DNA from: Asparagopsis taxiformis
Taxonomy: Eukaryota; Rhodophyta; Florideophyceae; Bonnemaisoniales; Bonnemaisoniaceae
Length of the DNA stretch: 64,000 bases
NCBI GenBank assembly: GCA_030407315.1
Contig: JALQPE010002008.1
Coordinates: 1 to 64,000, forward strand
Reading direction: 5' to 3'
Part shown: positions 33,502-46,055 of the stretch, one piece after another
How positions within the stretch are numbered: the stretch's first letter is position 1
How the letters are laid out: every line of letters starts with the position of its first letter
Notes under the pieces: generated by a model
The model's database searches: none
Told to the model about the DNA's origin: nothing
What the model saw: only the letters and a program-made list of their open reading frames with translations
Position numbers and translations under genes: made by a program

Positions 33502-35629
33502 GTGTCTAATTTGGCCACAACGGCCCCAGGAACCGACCGCCGCCCCGATCGGGGCCATCACTGGCTTCTATTAGCACCAACTGTAAGCCAAAATCGCGTC
33601 TCACGAAGGGTCGATTTCAGGCTCAACACGTCAGGGACAGGTCTTGGTCCTTGTTTCATCATGGTCCCGCCCCACTCTCTCACGACCAACCTGAAATGGA
33701 CGTCCGGTGGATGTCCAGCTCGATTGCACTGCTGGCCAGCCCAGAAATTCTAAAATTTCCGAAAAATCAATTTGGTGGCCCAGCATCTCCTGTGCCGAAA
33801 ATTCCCGCAGTCACTTCTGATATACTATATCGTAGTAGTAGTAGTCTAGACGTGTTTCGTACTTGTACGCATCAGGGAAGGCTGCACGGAAGGTTGAGAC
33901 TACGCTACTTGTGTACCGCGTCGTCTGAAATAGCGAGTAGTGTTTTTTGTATAGTTGTGGAGTATGCGTCTAGTGGTTTGTAAAGCTTGCAGAACGGGAT
34001 AGGGATGTGGGTGGCCCTATTTTATGAATACATGAGTACCAATATTCAGGGTTGACAAGGCGGAAAGGCATAGGCTCATACATGTTTGAGATTGCATAGT
34101 GGAGAAAATATTTACATCGAAATTTACATGGAGCAGATGGAGGTTTTAAGGATGAGGTATGAGAGGAAAAAATTCTTCTGTGGTATGAGGATGTGTTCTG
34201 TGGGGGGATGGAATCCTGGGATGGTACAGGGGGAGGTGGAAATGTACGGAGTGCGGGTTTAGATTGGAGTGTGATTCGGAGAGGAGTGCCGACAAGCATA
34301 TTATGGGGATTGGGGAGACGCTGCGGGGTGCTGGGGTAGTGAGGGCGGAGGAGGTGTTTAGGTGGGACCGTAGGAGGGTGCGGTTGAAGGCGCCGAGAGG
34401 AGGGGGTTTTAGGAAAGTGAGGAGAAAGAGGCGGAAGGGTGTGGCGTCTGTTCTGGCTGTGGTGAGTGGGGATGTGATGGAGAAGAGGGGGTTATTGTAT
34501 TTGGGGAGGAAGGGGAGTGGGAGAAGGGTGCGAAGTGGGGTTGATATGTGTTTCAGAGCGGGGAGGTTTCTGGGAGACGGCGGGGGAGCAGGAGCGTGGG
34601 CCGGTGGTGGTGGTGTATACGGTATCGAGATGCGGATGGCGTGAGGGCATGGAGCAGCTGAGGGAGGGAGGGGTGGAGCAGGTCGGGTACGGGATGGGAG
34701 TGAGAGGTTTGGAAGAGAGTAAGCTGCAGGGGAAGTTTGTGGAGAGGGCGAAGGAGAGGGGTTGAAGTAGAGGAAGAGGGTATTGAAGAACAATACGTTT
34801 CAAAGGTGATGGGGGAGACCATGGTCGAGGAGATAGGGGGTGTTTTTCCCTATTCTGAGGTAGTATGAGGACTGGTTATACGAAATCTGTACGGTAGAGC
34901 AGAAAAGTAGGTATGGAATGGAGGTGTGCACCGTGGAAGCGGGGATAGGTAGCTGAAAATGCGTGCTAGAGTGGTATTGGGGGTGTTTGAGGTACAGTAC
35001 GGGGGAGGTGAGCACCAACTGGAAGGGGTGTGAGCGAGAGGATGAAAAATTAAAGACAAAATTGGAGTCGACCGACAAGGAAAAATAGAGTGGTCGCCGT
35101 GATGGATGCGGACATCCATGTCGAGCACGGCGGCAGAAATTTCTGGGGTCGAAATTTTTGAATTTCTGAACCGACGCCCGTCCTAGGTGGACATAGACAT
35201 GGCGGAAGTCCATCCCGAGGGGGACATCCGTGGTACTATAAACAATGAATGTCGCCCTAGTAATACTAGACGTACTAGACCGCATGGACGTCCGGTTCTA
35301 GGCGGACATCCAAAAATACTGGAGAACATGGACGTCCGCCTAGTAATACTAGGTGTACTAGAGGTTGTGGACGTCCGCGTCCATTTCCGAGAACACAGAC
35401 GCTGGTGCAAACCAGTACCCCCTGGCCAAACCATCCAAACCACTGGTTTTCAACCAGGCCACTCGTACTGTACAAGCACTGGAATTTCACCAGCAAATTT
35501 ACTAAAATATTCGATGGGGCTTATCCAGAGGTTGGGGATCGTTTTAACCAGCGACGTGGCCTGGTTTTTCACCACTGTATGAACTAATTTCTGAGCTGGA
35601 AAAATAGCCATTTTTGCTCATGCTGTGTG
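33502..35629. other. non-coding region with GGACGTCC repeats and a purine-skewed block
   Basis: 33502-34180: no supported gene. 34190-34790: plus strand strikingly G-rich, giving long but low-complexity Pro/Ser ORFs on the minus strand and Gly/Arg/Val ORFs on the plus. None is convincing; decayed coding DNA is possible. 35100-35400: clustered GGACATCC/GGACGTCC motifs and two copies of CCTAGTAATACTAG 83 bp apart. The right edge of the region is where homology to element B begins. Confidence 0.5.
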
Positions 35630-38600
35630 GTTTGTTGATGCCCAAGTGAACGACTTAGGTCGTGTGCCTTGCTCCCGATTGTGGGTGGACTACCCGAGTA
35701 TGAAGGGTTATTGCGCTCGTCCCGAGAGGGTTGTGCAAAATTTTGGCTTACGCGTATAGCGTCGGGGGTCCCCTCCTGAAGGGTGGTTTGTCCCAAACCA
35801 CTACCTTCTCTTGTTATCCTAATTGTAGGTTGTCGCGAAGACGATGTATGCTCCATGATGGGAGGTTCCTGGGTGGGACTTGGTGGGGGTGGACCGCTTT
35901 GTGCGCCTTGTTGTCCGCTCGGCGGTTGGTGATGTTGTGTAGTCGACGCGAGGGCGTCTGCACCTGATGGTGTGACCTGCGCTGTAGCGGGGGGTGATGC
36001 AAGAGATGGCGTTTGGTTGTCTTCCGGACGAGTAGCGAGTGCGACTCTATCGAGGCTAACCTTTTCGGTAATACCGTCGTGATCAATGTACACAGTACGC
36101 CGTCCGGCACGGATAACCCTGTAGGGGCCTTGGGCTATCGGAGTTAGCTTATTCCGTTCGCGGACTTTTGGATTGTCCAGGTACACATAATCATCGGTCG
36201 TGATGAGTCGTTTGGACTTCCGGATCGATCGGTCGAAGTTGCGTTTGTATCGCGTCTGTACGCTGTGTAGGCGTTTCCCTGCCATCTCGATGGTGTCCGT
36301 GATACGGCGTAAGAAGTCTTGCTTCGTGAACGCATCCGGCGTTATTCTTCTTCTCACCGAGTGGTGCGTCGCGTATGGCGGTGGAGGTCGGCTTAGGATT
36401 AGGTCGAAGGGTGTGGTACCCGTTGTGCGATGCACGTGCGTATTGTACGCATACGTTAACGCTGGTGCGTAGACATCCCAGTCATCCTGGTTATCATTGA
36501 CGTAATTAAGTAGCATGTTCAACATAGTACGGTTGTACCGTTCGACTTGCCCATTTGTCTGGGGATGGTATGCCGTCGTGAAGACGTTCTTCGTTCCCAA
36601 CTGGAGGCAGAAAGCCTGGAAGAACTTTGACGCAAATTGCCGGCCGTTATCGGATAATAATGTCCGTGAGGGACCCTACTTGAACACCCAATGTGTACAG
36701 AAGGCTACTGCCACATGGTAGGCCGTGATGCTTCGCAAGGGAACCACTTGGGTAAGCTTGGTAAAGCGACATGATATCACCAGTAGGTGCATATTGCCTT
36801 TCTTGGTACGTGGTAGAGGACCGAGGAGGTCAATCGCGACGTCATCCAGAGGAATGGTGGCTGGGAATAGCTGGAGGGTGCTCGCATGTTTGCGCAACCG
36901 TAGTCGGTTCTTTGCGCACGCTGAACAGCGTTCAACCGTTCCGGTTATGTCCGCAGCCATTGCAGGCCAATAGTAGGATAAGCGCATCGTGTCGTACATG
37001 CGATTCTGACCAGGGTGTCCTGCTAATAGGCCATGGTGGCACACTGTCAATAGACGTAGCCGCAAGGCTTTAGGTACTACAATCTGGAATGATCCGTCCA
37101 GCTTAGACTTCCTACAAAGGACACCGTCTTCATCCTCGAAGAAGAGCGAGTCAGACATCTGAGAGGCCAGGGCCTGTTAGCAGAAATCGTCGGTTTGTTG
37201 CTCTTCGAGCCACTCCTTGAGAGTTATCGGGCTAAAGTTTTCCGTATGTGGATGAGTTGTTAGGACGGAGGAACCTTTGGAGGTAGATTGTTTCTCCACG
37301 TCTCTGGCTAGAGAAAGGTCATAGTACCAGACGTCGACGTCATCGTCGGGGTAGGTTTCACCCGGTGGTGCATGCGTAGCCAACAGAGTTGGTATTTCAT
37401 CGTCGATGGGAATGGGCTTCTCGCCGGTAGTCTCTACGCGTGATAAGGCGTCTGGTAGTTGGTGAACCCGACCGGGACGGTATACGATTTGGTAATCGAA
37501 TTCCGCAAGTCGTAGGCGCCAGCGGCATAGTCTCCCCGAGGGGTCATTGATGTTCATAAGCCATCGCAGCGCATTATGGTCCGTTCGAACGACAAACTTC
37601 GTTTGCTCCAAGTATGGACGTAGGGTAGTGACAGCCCACACGACGGCTAAGCATTCGCGTTCCGTGGGGGAGTATCCTCTTTCAGGTTTGGTTAGCGTTC
37701 GCGACCAATAGCCGATTGGCTCGGGATCGTTCCCTTCCTCCTGCTGCTTTAGCAGAGCGCATCCTATCTGGTACGCAGACGCGTCCGTGTCCACGGTGTA
37801 GGGTTTACCTAACTTAGGTAGTGCCAGTATCGGTGGCTTGATCATGACCTCCTTGAGGGCGGTGAACGCGTTTTGCTGCCCCTCAGTGGGAGGTTCTTTC
37901 CCGAACTTAGGGATGCTGTCTTTGGTCAGCATTTCGTTCAAGGGATGGGCAATTGCCGCGTATCCTTTAATGAATCGTCGGAAGACTCCGCAACTTCCTA
38001 AGAAGGAGCGCATCTGCGTGGGAGTTTGGGGAAAGACCGCATTGGCGATTGCCGCAGTGGCATTTTGTGTGACGGCTAGCTTGCCTGGCATCACGACATG
38101 ACCAAGGTAGTCAACCTTCTTTTCGAAGAACTGACACTTTGTCAACTTTAGGGTGACCCCTGCCTTCCGTAGGAGAGAGAGGACTTGGTCCACGTGGTGG
38201 AGGTGCTCCGCTTCGTCTCCAGAGAATAAGATCACATCGTCTAAGTATATCAGACAAGTCTGCCAGCGAACGCTGCTCAAAATGATATCGATAGCACGTT
38301 GGAACGTGGCCGGAGCGTTCTTCAAGCCAAAAGTAAGGCGTTTGAAGCGATATGTTCCCAAGTGGGAGGTGGATGCCGTCTTGTCACGGGCGTCCTGTGC
38401 AACAGGTATCTGCCAGTAACCAGAGTTACAATCCAAGGTGGTGAATACCTGAGCATCTCCGAGGGAGTCAATACAACCGTCCATTCGTGGAAGGGGGTAC
38501 ACATCATTGATTGTGATGTCGTTAAGACCCCGATAATCAACGCAGAAGCGTAGCTTTCCATCCTTCTTCGGGACAAGTACAACCGGGCTAGCCCATTCGG

Positions 38601-39895
38601 AGGTCGAAGGTTCAATCACTTTTTTTTCCAGCATGCTGGTAATTTCCTTACGCGCAATCTCTCGTCGAGCAGGTCCCATCCGATAGGGTTGCTGCCGCCT
38701 GGGCTTGCTTCCTTCGATAATATCGATTCGGTGTTCCGTAACACGGATATCTCCTAGGGATCCATCCCACATAGACTCATGGCGAGACAACATGTTGAGG
38801 ATGCTCTCCCGTAACGGGGCTTGACCAAGGTGGTCTAGAGAGACTTCTTGTTTCCAGCTTAATGGTTGAGTGGCATCAGCCTCAGTTCCCTGAGGGAGAG
38901 TGGTTGCCACAGTGAGGGATTGTTGGGAGGAGGTCGGACGGCTGAGAGCCGTGGGGCACATCGGCCGTTCGTGCGCTCGAAGGGCATAGCCAATGACTGT
39001 CCCTTTTGGGAGGTACTTGTCGGACGTACAGAAGTTAGTTAAGATAGTTAAGAATTCCTATCGCGGGATGACTTCCTTAACCCCATTTGGGAGGGAGACT
39101 CGATGTCGTTGAAGGATCCGGTCCCTCGGGATGAGTATACTCAAGCCGCCGCCGGCGCACACAACAGTGGTTATCACTTGACTCCGTGGGGGAATGGTCA
39201 CACTGTGTGATAATCGAAAGCCGTGAGACTGGCGGTCTAAGTTAATCCCGTTAGAGGGTCGCGGGGCATCCACGTAGCACGAAAGAGCGGGGGATGCTTT
39301 ACGTACAGACTACATCACTAGGATAGCTATCGAGCTGCCGCCGTGAATATCGATTCGTTGGGCCCGGCACCTAATTGCGTCTAGGTGGGTATTCATTGCC
39401 CCAGTTCCCAAGATGAGGGGTACGGCCAACTTAGGCTTGACGAAGAATTCTTCCTCAAAGGACTTGTAGCCTAACTGTAGAGTCAGTTTGATCTTGCCAG
39501 TTATCCGCAGAGGATTGCCGTTGGCATCGGCCAGTTGTGGAACTTTTCCCGTCGGGACTTGAAACTGTTCCCAGTTATTGGGTAAGCTCCTTTCATGGAT
39601 GACCGATGGTCCGGACCCGGTGTCCATCACCATACGCATAGGCGTGAGGACTGACGGATCGAGTCCGATGGATCCCATTACTACGTAATGGGCGGCCTTA
39701 AGCAGGCATGAGGCTTTCGGCCTTTTTGTTCGAGTCCCTGTGGGGGATCCCGAGTGGTTTGGTGTCTGGAAATGCAGCTGTTCCCGGAAGGGATAGGCCT
39801 TTGCCTGTGGAGGTGGTTGTGGTGAGATGTCCACCGAGCAGCGTAATCGCTCCACCTCCTGACGGGAGTGCGACACCTCACTCCCCGTCGCTAGA
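35630..39895 (-). pseudogene. pol: pol, element B (four in-frame stops)
   Basis: Protease (VMDTGSG), RT (YLDDVILFS), RNase H (DTDASAYQIG), integrase zinc finger (CSACAKNR) and core (YHPQTNGQVERYNR) all lie in one frame. Stops relative to A and C: TAG at 39310 (TCG in A), TAG at 39058 (CAG in A), TAA at 37177 (CAA in A), TAG at 36676 (TAC in A). The usual ATG at the gag/pol overlap is missing (TAGCG for TAATG). The frame ends in the linker before the chromodomain. Confidence 0.88.
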
Positions 39896-40995
39896 TTTCT
39901 GACGACGTGTCGGAGTCGTCGGTTGTTTCTAAGGCGTCGGCAACGTCTTGAGCCGTTACGGAAGATCCGTTACACTCTAAAACGTCTCGCCTCATAGGGC
40001 CCGGTTTGGGATGATTTTCGTCATCGGCGAACGCAACCATGCGTGTTGGAGGGTTTGACCGTTGGAGAACGGCCTTAGGGTAATCCCTTTTTCGGTTGAA
40101 CCGGTCGGACTGGCGCTGTTGGCGGCGCATGACATGTTCCGGTTCTTGTTGGTAAGCGTAGTTCGCAAAGGCGAAGTAGGTTCCCACGGAGGGCGGTAGG
40201 TAAGGGCAAGTGTATAGCACGTGCCCCGGTTGGCGACAGCCAGAGCATCTCCAAGTAACAGCCCCCTCAGGGATCATAGTCTCAGCGAGTTTAAGATGTT
40301 CTCCCGTTAGGGTAGGGGCCTGTATTGGAGCGCCCATTGAATTCCCAGAAGGAATAGGTAAGGTCGGCAGTGGGGTCCGCGGTATCGCGGACGGCTCCCC
40401 GGGTACGGTGGCGAGCATCGCTTTGCGTTTGCGATCGGCAATTTCCCGGGTAGGGTAAGCTTTTGGCTTTGCGGGTAGCGAAGCTCGTATATAGTCCCCG
40501 AGTCCTTGAGCAAGGTTACGGACAGCGAGAAAGTCTTCTCCACCGGAGCGGCCGATTGTAACCTTGACGGTGTGTTTAACCTCTGGGCGTAGGCCCTTGA
40601 GGTAATAGTTTACCAAGTCTCTTTCCGAGAAAACGTTCGCACACAGGAAAGCAGCGTCCTGCAGTCTGTCTGCGTATGCAGCTTCATCCTCTTCCGGGCC
40701 TTGCCGAATACGCGTTACTGCGTCATATGCGTCCGCTAGGAAATTGTCCGTCGCGTAGCGAGCCAGAAGGGCGTTAACGGCTTGAGGCCAAGTGATCTGC
40801 TGATGCAGATGGTTGAGAAGCTTGCGCTTTCGCGCCTCAGCGGCGATAAACCATTGAGGTTCTCCTTCTAGGAGATACTTGAGTAACTTGGTAACTTCTC
40901 CCTCCGAGACTCCGCATGAATCGCATGCATCTTGGAATTCCGCGAGGAACCGGAGGATGTCGATGGGTTCCGTACCATCGAGCGGCGTTAGTGAC
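39891..40995 (-). pseudogene. gag: gag, element B (N-terminal half missing)
   Basis: Open from the capsid-like region (LDGTEPIDILRFLAEF) through the zinc knuckle CSGCRQPGHVLYTC to the stop at 39891. It keeps the frame that A has lost near the equivalent of 14797. The preceding N-terminal ~280 residues are replaced by LTR sequence at 40996. Confidence 0.85.
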
Positions 40996-41667
40996 TGTAG
41001 TATACGTGGCAATTCCGAAATTGCAAATATTTACGATTTCCGCGGAATTCGAATTTCGGCAGACACGACCGGCGACAGCAATGCACGAACATTGCTGGCG
41101 CATGCGCGCGCGCAACCGGCACACGTGTGCAACGAACGTACTGGCAACGGCCAACGGACCAACGGGTCCCTACGTGCGACCCACAAGGTCCTTTCCCATT
41201 CGGGGACGTTACGAGCAGTGTTTACACTGTAAAGCGACGCCATCGTGGCTATATAGGTATTGGCATCGTGCCGGGAGGGAAAGGGGACAATTATCGAACG
41301 AGCAACGGCTCTAGTCTACGACTGACTTCTACGTTTTACGTTTACGTTTTCGCCTAACGAGGCTTCGTCTCCGTCGAGCTGCGTACTCCCTACCCATCGC
41401 CGCACGTGAGGCTGATCGCGTGTAGTGCCTACGGGCTTGGTTGAGAGCGCCTCCGGTGACGTCGTGCGTGCCACCTCGTTCGTTAACGTAATCCTCGCGT
41501 GGATTGTTGCGTCGTGACGCTCGTGTCTACTCGCTATCCACTCTACCTTCTACCGTTCTAACAATACAGTCAAACACCAGCGGGTGGCACTGTTCGTTGT
41601 TTCGTTTCGTAAGGACAGCGTGTCCGTGGCTCGTACCAGCTACTTCTAGAACTAACGTAGTTCCACA
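40996..41667 (+). repeat. candidate LTR at the B/D boundary
   Basis: 672 bp from TGTAGTATACG to GTTCCACA, similar in length to the A-family LTR but different in sequence. It is preceded by GTGAC and followed by GTGCC, a possible imperfect target duplication. It replaces the N-terminal half of B's gag and directly abuts D's pol. I found no second copy in the window, so it may be a solo LTR or the product of recombination. The boundaries are inferred. Confidence 0.45.
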
Positions 41668-44600
41668 GTGCCCAACCCCGTAGGTTGCCTACAAGTTGCA
41701 CAAAAAGCGCCGACTCCGCAAGACCGACCGCCCGATGATGCGACGCCACGCAACGCGACGAACCCGCCGGACCCGCGCGAAACCGACAGAATTGCGAGCG
41801 CGACGCCGCATTGGGAAGATCTACTACGCGCGACGCTACGCGATGAGCGAGTAGACGACGACCTACACGCGCGAATTATCGAGATGCTGCGAAAGCACGA
41901 ACGAATGTGGAATGGCACGCTCGGAGCCATCCACGCGACAGAACACCGCATCGAACTGGTTCCGGGGGCGACCCCCGTCAACCAACTGCCGTACCGCGCC
42001 GGACACGCGTCGCGCGAAATTATCTGTACGCAAGTGGAGAAGATGCTCCGAGTAATCGAACCCGCTACATCGGAATGGGCGAGCCCGGTCGTAGTCGTAC
42101 CCAAGAAGGACGGGACTTCTCGCTTCTGCATCGATTACCGGCGCTCAAACGCCGCTACCGTGAAGGACGCGTATCCGATTCCGCGCATGGACGATTGCGT
42201 CGACTCGCTCGGTGACGCGACGGTTTTCACTACGCTGGATTGCAATTCGGGATACTGGCAAATCCCAGTAGCGCACGCCGACCGCGATAAGACCACGTTT
42301 ACGTCGCATGTTGGTACGTATCGCTTCCGCCGTATGCCCTTTGGACTGTCGAATGCGCCCGCGACGTTTCAGCGCGCGCTCGATATCTTGCTCGCGAACG
42401 TGAAATGGCAGCACTGCCTTGTCTACCTGGATGACGTAATTATCTTCTCCGCCGACGTAAATGCGCATGTGCATCACGTCGACGAGATACTGGGAATCCT
42501 CGGACGCGCTGGCGTTTCGCTTAAATTCGCGAAGACCGAGTTCTTCAAGCGCTCGGTGGACTATCTGGGACATACTATTTCGCCGAGAAAGCTTTCCGTG
42601 CCGACGACGAAATGCGACGCGCTGCGCGATGCGACGTATCCGACGACGAAAACGCAGCTGCGCAGCTTTCTGGGAACTTGCAACGTATACCGCCGATTCG
42701 TCGAAAAATTCGCATTCCTAGCAGCGCCGCTTACGCAGCTGCTGAAAAAGGACCAAGGAGATAGCCTACCCGCGCCGACGCCGGAGCGAACGCGCGCGTT
42801 CGAATCGTTGCGACAAGCAATGCTATCTCCTCCTATCCTCCGCCTACCGCGCGAAGGGCACCCGTATGTGCTCGACACCGACGCGTCGCAAGGCCAAATC
42901 GGATGCGCGTTACTACAGCTAGACGCAGACGACGACATATTAAATCCAGTCGGATACTGGTCGCGCACGCTTAACGACGCGGAGCGAAATTATTCGACGA
43001 CGGAACGCGAATGCCTCGCGGTGGTATGGGCAGTGTTACTATTACGCGCGTATCTAGAAGGACGGAAGTTCACGGTTCGCACGGATCACAATTCGCTGCG
43101 CTGGATTCTAAACATGACCTCTGCGGAAGGACGACTCGCACGCTGGCGGCTGCGACTCGCCGAGTTCGAGTTCGACGTCGAATATAAAAAGGGTAAACGC
43201 CATGTTATCGCCGACGCGCTCTCGCTAATGGCCACGCGAAGCGGCAACGAGACGGAAATACCGGACGAGATACCCTGCTTCGACGCCGCGAACATCGTCG
43301 AACCGCACGCGGACGCTTATGCGCGAGCCGATGCCGCGCTACTATGCGACTACGCAGAATACTACCCGAGTTTAGACTGCCTACTGGCAACTCGGTCGTG
43401 CATCGAACCGCCCGTGTCCACTGACGAGAGGATTCGCGAGCAGGCGACGGACGAATTCTGCCAAAACGCGAAACGCGATGTCGAAACCGCGCCGCAATCG
43501 CGTTTTCATCTGTCCCCCGATGGGATTCTCATTAGGACCGCTCCGCTCGACAACGCCACGCAGATAGTCGTGCCCGAAGCGATTAAGGGGCGTATTTTGC
43601 GAGCTAACCATTACGCAGTAACTGCAGGACACCCGGGAGCGCGACGCATGTACGACGCCATCCGACGTGCGTACTATTGGCCGATGATGAGCGTAGACGT
43701 CTACACTACGGTGAGACAGTGCGATGCGTGCGCACGTAACCGCGTTACGCAATACCGCCACACGAACGCCCTGAAACTATTTCCCGCAACGCGCCCACTG
43801 GAAGATGTCGCTATCGATATTTTGGGACCGCTGCCCGAGACTCCGCGCCAACGCCGCTTCGTGCTCGTAATCGCCAACCGCTATAGCAAGCTTTGCCGAC
43901 TCATCGCGCTCGGACGCATATCCGCGCTCGCCGTTGCGAAAGCGTTTTGCCGAGACTGGGTCTTCGTTTACGGACCGCCGCGCACGCTACTCTCGGACAA
44001 TGGGCCGCAATTCCGCTCGAAGCTGTTTCAGGAGACTTGCGCGCTGATGGGTACGCGGAACATATTCACAACGACGTACCATCCGCAATCGAACGGACAA
44101 GTCGAGCGCATGAACCGCACTATCGGCGCGACGCTGCGCCATTATGTAGATGAAGAGCGCAGAGATTAGGACGAGCATTTAGACGCGCTTGCGTACGAGT
44201 ATAACCGCGCGATACACCGCTCGACGAATACGTCGCCGTTCGAACTTACGCTCACGCGCTACCCCGTGTCGCTAGGTACGGAACAAGTGGATACGATTCG
44301 CAGCACGCCGTTCCTTCGTATGGAATTTCTAGCGCGATTATCGGACGCCTACGCGCGCGCAGCAAACGCGCTGAAGAAAGCGCAAGCGCGATATAAACGG
44401 GATTTCGACCGTGGCGTACGCGCAGTGAACAAAGAAATCAAGGTGGGTGACCAAGTATACTTGGATACCCGTGCGGGAGCGACGACTCAAGCGCAGCGAG
44501 ACGAAGGAGCGCGCGCGTCGAAATTGGACTACCCCGTCTCCGGCCCTTTCCCTGTAATAGGCTGTCGTGGCTATACCTACGAAATCGTAATCGATAGCGT

Positions 44601-46055
44601 GCCCGAGATCGTTAGTTCCGACCGCATCCGTGTCGCACCGCGTACCGCGACGCCCGCACCGGCCTCGCTAGACGACGAGGAAGATACTACCGCAACGGAA
44701 GTCGCTAACGACGCTACGCAGCGCAGCGAACGCGACCTCGAAGCTGCGCGCAAAGTTAACCCAGAGTCTGGGTACGGAACGCGCGAATTTATGATTGACA
44801 GACTCATGGCCGAAGGCATTGACGATGCTGGGGAAGCCTGTAGGACTTAACTGGCGCTTAGACGTAATCACTTAGGTAGTCGTCCAAACGTCTCGAGTAG
44901 TCGCCGGAGAGGCGGCTTCGCACTCCTGGCTTTTGTTAACCCGAAGCGGTAAAGCGTAGTCGCACTGCCGACGACCGTCCACTGGCCTCGACTCGGTAGG
45001 TGGTAGAGCGGTTTGAATCGGAAGGATCTTGATCACCCTTAGAGGAAAATCCACCAGGGCGACACACGAGCCAACGGTGGCTAGGTCGGATCACGGAAAC
45101 AGGCGGGCGTTTTAGCGGTTAGTCGACTCAGAACGGACGGCGCGACACACGGTGTATGTCGGTTCCGAGCACTCACGCTTAGACGAAACTGTTGACCTTG
45201 ATCAGCCTCACACGCGTAGACGTCGTGTTGGCGTTCCGTGGTAACCCGGGGACCACGGTACGTTACGCACCCACGCCGTGATGCGGAACGGAACAATCCC
45301 TCAGACGGAAACGATTGATACGAGTGTCGTAAACGGTGCGTCACCTCCAGGGTTAACTTGGATCGGTACCTTAGAGGGGGTTTGTTACCTTTTACTCATT
45401 GGAGAAGGGTCACTACTTGTAATTGCGTACCGGGCCCGAGCGGTCCGTCCCGAGGGCCCAATGGGGCGGGCCGTGCCGGCGGCCGCGGTGGTATTGCAAT
45501 ACGTGTACTACGACCAATAACCCTACACGTGGCGCTCGTCATGCTCGCATGTGCGCCCGCCAATTCTACACAATTTCGAAAATTTCCAAATTACGCAAGG
45601 AAACAGCAGGAGAGAAACGATAGCTACTGGCGGATGCATTGAGTGCTCGCCCGTTTCAGCTTTTGTCCCACAAAGCCTTTTTCCGAGTGCGCTGGAAAGG
45701 ATATTCGCCGCGCGATGATACCTGGGAACCCATCGGTTCACTACCCGCACCTATTGTCGCACGCTTTCGCGAACGCCGCCAAACGCGACACCGAGACCGA
45801 CCGCGTTACGCCGCGCAACCGCCGGGGCCCCCCGTTGAAGAACCTCACTCCGAAAGCGACAAGCGTCACCAAACCGCGCCCGACGCCACCCAGCCGCTCG
45901 AGTTCGCGATTGGCGGACAAGAGGCGGCGCCACCGTCCGCCACGGAACTGACGGGCCGAACCGCCGAGCCAAGAACGGCACGCGAGCCAAGGATGACACT
46001 TGCATGGTTTTTGGAGGAGACGGACCAGGCCCACGCAGCGTTCCCCAACGCGTAA
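41668..46055 (+). mobile_element. Element D: Ty3/Gypsy internal region lacking gag and protease
   Basis: GC-rich Gypsy pol distinct from the A family and the ZF element, opening without a start codon right after the LTR-like 40996-41667. It is interrupted by the 834-bp solo LTR 44839-45672 between integrase and chromodomain. The right limit of the element is uncertain: either a purine tract followed by TGTGAC at 47152-47170, or a more distant end beyond the antisense ORF. Confidence 0.75.
41668..46055 (+). pseudogene. pol: pol, element D (one nonsense codon, one insertion)
   Basis: RT (KKDGTSRFCIDYR, YLDDVIIFS near 42430), RNase H (DTDASQGQIG, TDHNSLRW), integrase zinc finger (ending CDACARNR) and core (LLSDNGPQFRSK, YHPQSNGQVERMNR) occupy 41668-44169. 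A TAG at 44167-44169 stands where A and C have TGG. The frame continues unchanged to 44838 (GVRAVNKEIKVGDQVYLD). The solo LTR then intervenes, and the chromodomain (FFRVRWKGYSPRDDTWEP) follows in frame from 45673 to 46055. No protease or gag precedes it. Overall identity to the A family is moderate. Confidence 0.85.
44839..45672. repeat. solo LTR inserted in element D pol
   Basis: 834 bp, TGTAGGACTT to TGTCCCACA, flanked by the perfect 5-bp duplication AAGCC (44834-44838 and 45673-45677). No internal domain, so it is an LTR left by recombination. The host frame is in phase on both sides once the insertion and one duplication are discounted. It does not match the other LTRs here, so it marks a further family. 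Confidence 0.85.

Larger units (their letters stand above)
35630..40995 (-). mobile_element. Element B: A-family Ty3/Gypsy, truncated at both ends
   Basis: Minus-strand relative of A and C. Homology starts within gag at 40995, where an unrelated LTR begins, and fades near 35630 inside the pol linker before the chromodomain. It therefore lacks both LTRs, the N-terminal half of gag, the chromodomain and the antisense ORF. The gag and pol reading frames are each kept without frameshifts, but pol has four in-frame stops. Confidence 0.88.

Noticed and set aside
34146..34793. 216-codon Pro/Ser-rich minus-strand ORF
   Set aside because: It follows from the strong strand skew; low complexity, no motif, and overlapping ORFs on the other strand are equally long.
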